Positions 6,075 through 6,907 of a stretch of 6,907 nucleotides of DNA are shown here, piece after piece. The notes beneath the pieces are model-generated. The model saw nothing but the letters and a program-made list of their open reading frames with translations, searched no databases and was not told where the DNA came from. Position 1 is the first letter of the stretch, and the number at the start of each line of letters is the position of its first letter. The position numbers and the translations under genes were made by a program. Source of the stretch: Planctomycetota bacterium (GTDB taxonomy: Bacteria; Planctomycetota; Planctomycetia; Pirellulales; Lacipirellulaceae); contig JAJRUA010000301.1 of the NCBI GenBank assembly GCA_024278035.1, forward strand, positions 1-6,907, written 5' to 3'.

Positions 6075-6482
6075 GTGTTGACCGCTGTTGCTAGCGACTT
6101 TGCTGTAAGAACCTCCCTGCTCGCGCAGGGGGCTGCGCCCGGAGGGGGGGGCGGTGGCGGCCTGTTGTCGTTTGCCCCGCTGATCTTGATCGGCGTGATG
6201 GCCTACTTCCTGTTCATCGTGCCGCAGCAAAAAAAGCAGCGACTTTTTCAGCAGATGCTTGCCGATCTGAAACAGAACGACCACGTCATCACCACCGGCG
6301 GTTTGCACGGAGTGGTAACCAACGTCAACCGCGAGACGGGCCTCGTAACGCTCCGAACGGACGAGGCCACTGGGGCAAAAATCCGTGTTGCCATGTGGGC
6401 AATCGACAGTGTTCCCAGCCAAACAAAAAACAAAGAAAAAGAAACCGACGCCAAAGCGTCTTCCTCAAAAAACAACAAATAA
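6075..6482 (+). CDS. yajC: Preprotein translocase subunit YajC
   Basis: YajC is the small single-pass inner-membrane partner of SecD and SecF, which assist the SecYEG translocon. The 135-residue product is slightly longer than E. coli YajC (110 aa). It has a short N-terminal stretch, seven consecutive glycines (23-29), one membrane helix at about 30-49 (PLILIGVMAYFLFIVP) ending in PQQKKQ, and the conserved cytoplasmic motif HVITTGGLHGVV (70-81). The tail at about 117-135 is rich in Lys and Ser. The GTG start at 6075 has a weak AGGGA at 6062-6066; TTG at 6078 is the next possible start. A run of eight G bases (6144-6151) encodes part of the glycine stretch and is prone to slippage. The position after tgt and before a probable secD supports the call. 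Confidence 0.93.
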   Translation: MLTAVASDFAVRTSLLAQGAAPGGGGGGGLLSFAPLILIGVMAYFLFIVPQQKKQRLFQQMLADLKQNDHVITTGGLHGVVTNVNRETGLVTLRTDEATGAKIRVAMWAIDSVPSQTKNKEKETDAKASSSKNNK

Positions 6483-6550
6483 AGATAGCGCCGGTCGATG
6501 GGGTTTTACCAACAGGCAAAAACTTCGTCCCTCGCCGAGCCTCCACGAAC

Positions 6551-6907
6551 ATGCTCACTGCCAACGCCGAAAACTTTTCACGCCGCTGGGCGTTTTCTCT
6601 CGCTACGTGCCTAGTGGCGCTGACGCTATTAACGCAGGCCGTGCCGGCCATCGGTCAAGAAGCCGCCACGGATGCCGCCGTCGCTACGGCTGATGCTGCT
6701 CCTACCGAAGACACGCCCGCTGCCGGAGACACGGCCCTCGGAGACACGACCCCCGAAGTCGAGGCGTCTGGAGCGGAAGCTCCCGCCGAAGAGGCAGTAG
6801 AGTCGGCTGAGGAAGCAGCGGAAGAGGCGTCCAACACGGCGACTACCGAGGTGGACACCAGCGCCGCCGCGCCGGTTGCTGGCGCTGAAGTGGCTGAAAA
6901 AGGTGGC
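6551..6907 (+). CDS. Probable SecD or SecDF N-terminus (runs off the right edge)
   Basis: An open frame of 119 codons runs from the ATG at 6551 to the end of the window. It begins with a short charged stretch (SRRW, 10-13) and a hydrophobic segment at about 14-34, a signal peptide or membrane anchor. From residue 35 on the sequence is low in complexity and rich in Ala, Glu, Thr and Asp with almost no basic residues, probably a disordered periplasmic linker. No SecD-specific motif is reached, so the call depends on position directly after tgt-yajC and on my recollection that planctomycete SecD proteins carry long N-terminal extensions. A different secreted Ala/Glu-rich protein is possible. The gap to yajC is 68 nt; neither a Shine-Dalgarno sequence nor a terminator is evident in it, so co-transcription with yajC is likely. 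Confidence 0.6.
   Translation, partial: MLTANAENFSRRWAFSLATCLVALTLLTQAVPAIGQEAATDAAVATADAAPTEDTPAAGDTALGDTTPEVEASGAEAPAEEAVESAEEAAEEASNTATTEVDTSAAAPVAGAEVAEKGG

Noticed and set aside
6655..6858. Minus-strand open frame rich in Ser, Ala and Val opposite the probable secD
   Set aside because: It is the reverse reading of low-complexity Ala/Glu/Thr codons and has no features of its own.

Overview
The window looks like chromosomal DNA from a planctomycete, most likely of the Pirellula/Rhodopirellula/Blastopirellula group. The GC content is moderate to high. Most start codons lack a Shine-Dalgarno sequence, and short inverted repeats of the ATTCCG and GCCGTCAGCGTTAGCCGCCGG type fill the spacers. 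One gene joins tetratricopeptide repeats to RNA-polymerase-alpha C-terminal-like domains, an architecture I associate with planctomycetes. The assignment rests on recalled patterns and not on a search.

Left part (1-1312, minus strand): a YhaM-like OB-fold/HD-domain 3'-5' exoribonuclease is followed, with an 8-nt overlap, by the first 113 codons of a secreted protein resembling an alpha/beta hydrolase, which runs off the left edge. The spacer 1313-1479 separates this pair from the divergent proS. It carries mirrored copies of a TTCCGAACTCC / TCCGCATTCC motif just upstream of both start codons.

Centre (1480-3331, plus strand): proS encodes a 510-residue archaeal/eukaryote-type prolyl-tRNA synthetase. 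A tRNA-Thr(CGT) gene follows at 3127-3200, then a gene-free spacer of about 130 bp.

Right part (3332-6907, plus strand): a 451-residue TPR protein with two RNA polymerase alpha-CTD-like domains runs directly into tgt (tRNA-guanine transglycosylase). Next come a spacer rich in inverted repeats, yajC, and the first 119 codons of a secreted or membrane-anchored protein that is probably SecD. The order tgt-yajC-secD is the classical bacterial arrangement. Here the TPR/alpha-CTD gene sits upstream of tgt, where queA is found in E. coli.

The main themes are translation and RNA metabolism (ProRS, tRNA-Thr, Tgt, YhaM) and protein export (YajC, probable SecD). No mobile element with a transposase, no CRISPR array and no phage gene is visible. 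The least understood items are the TPR/double-alpha-CTD protein and the inverted-repeat block at the end of tgt.
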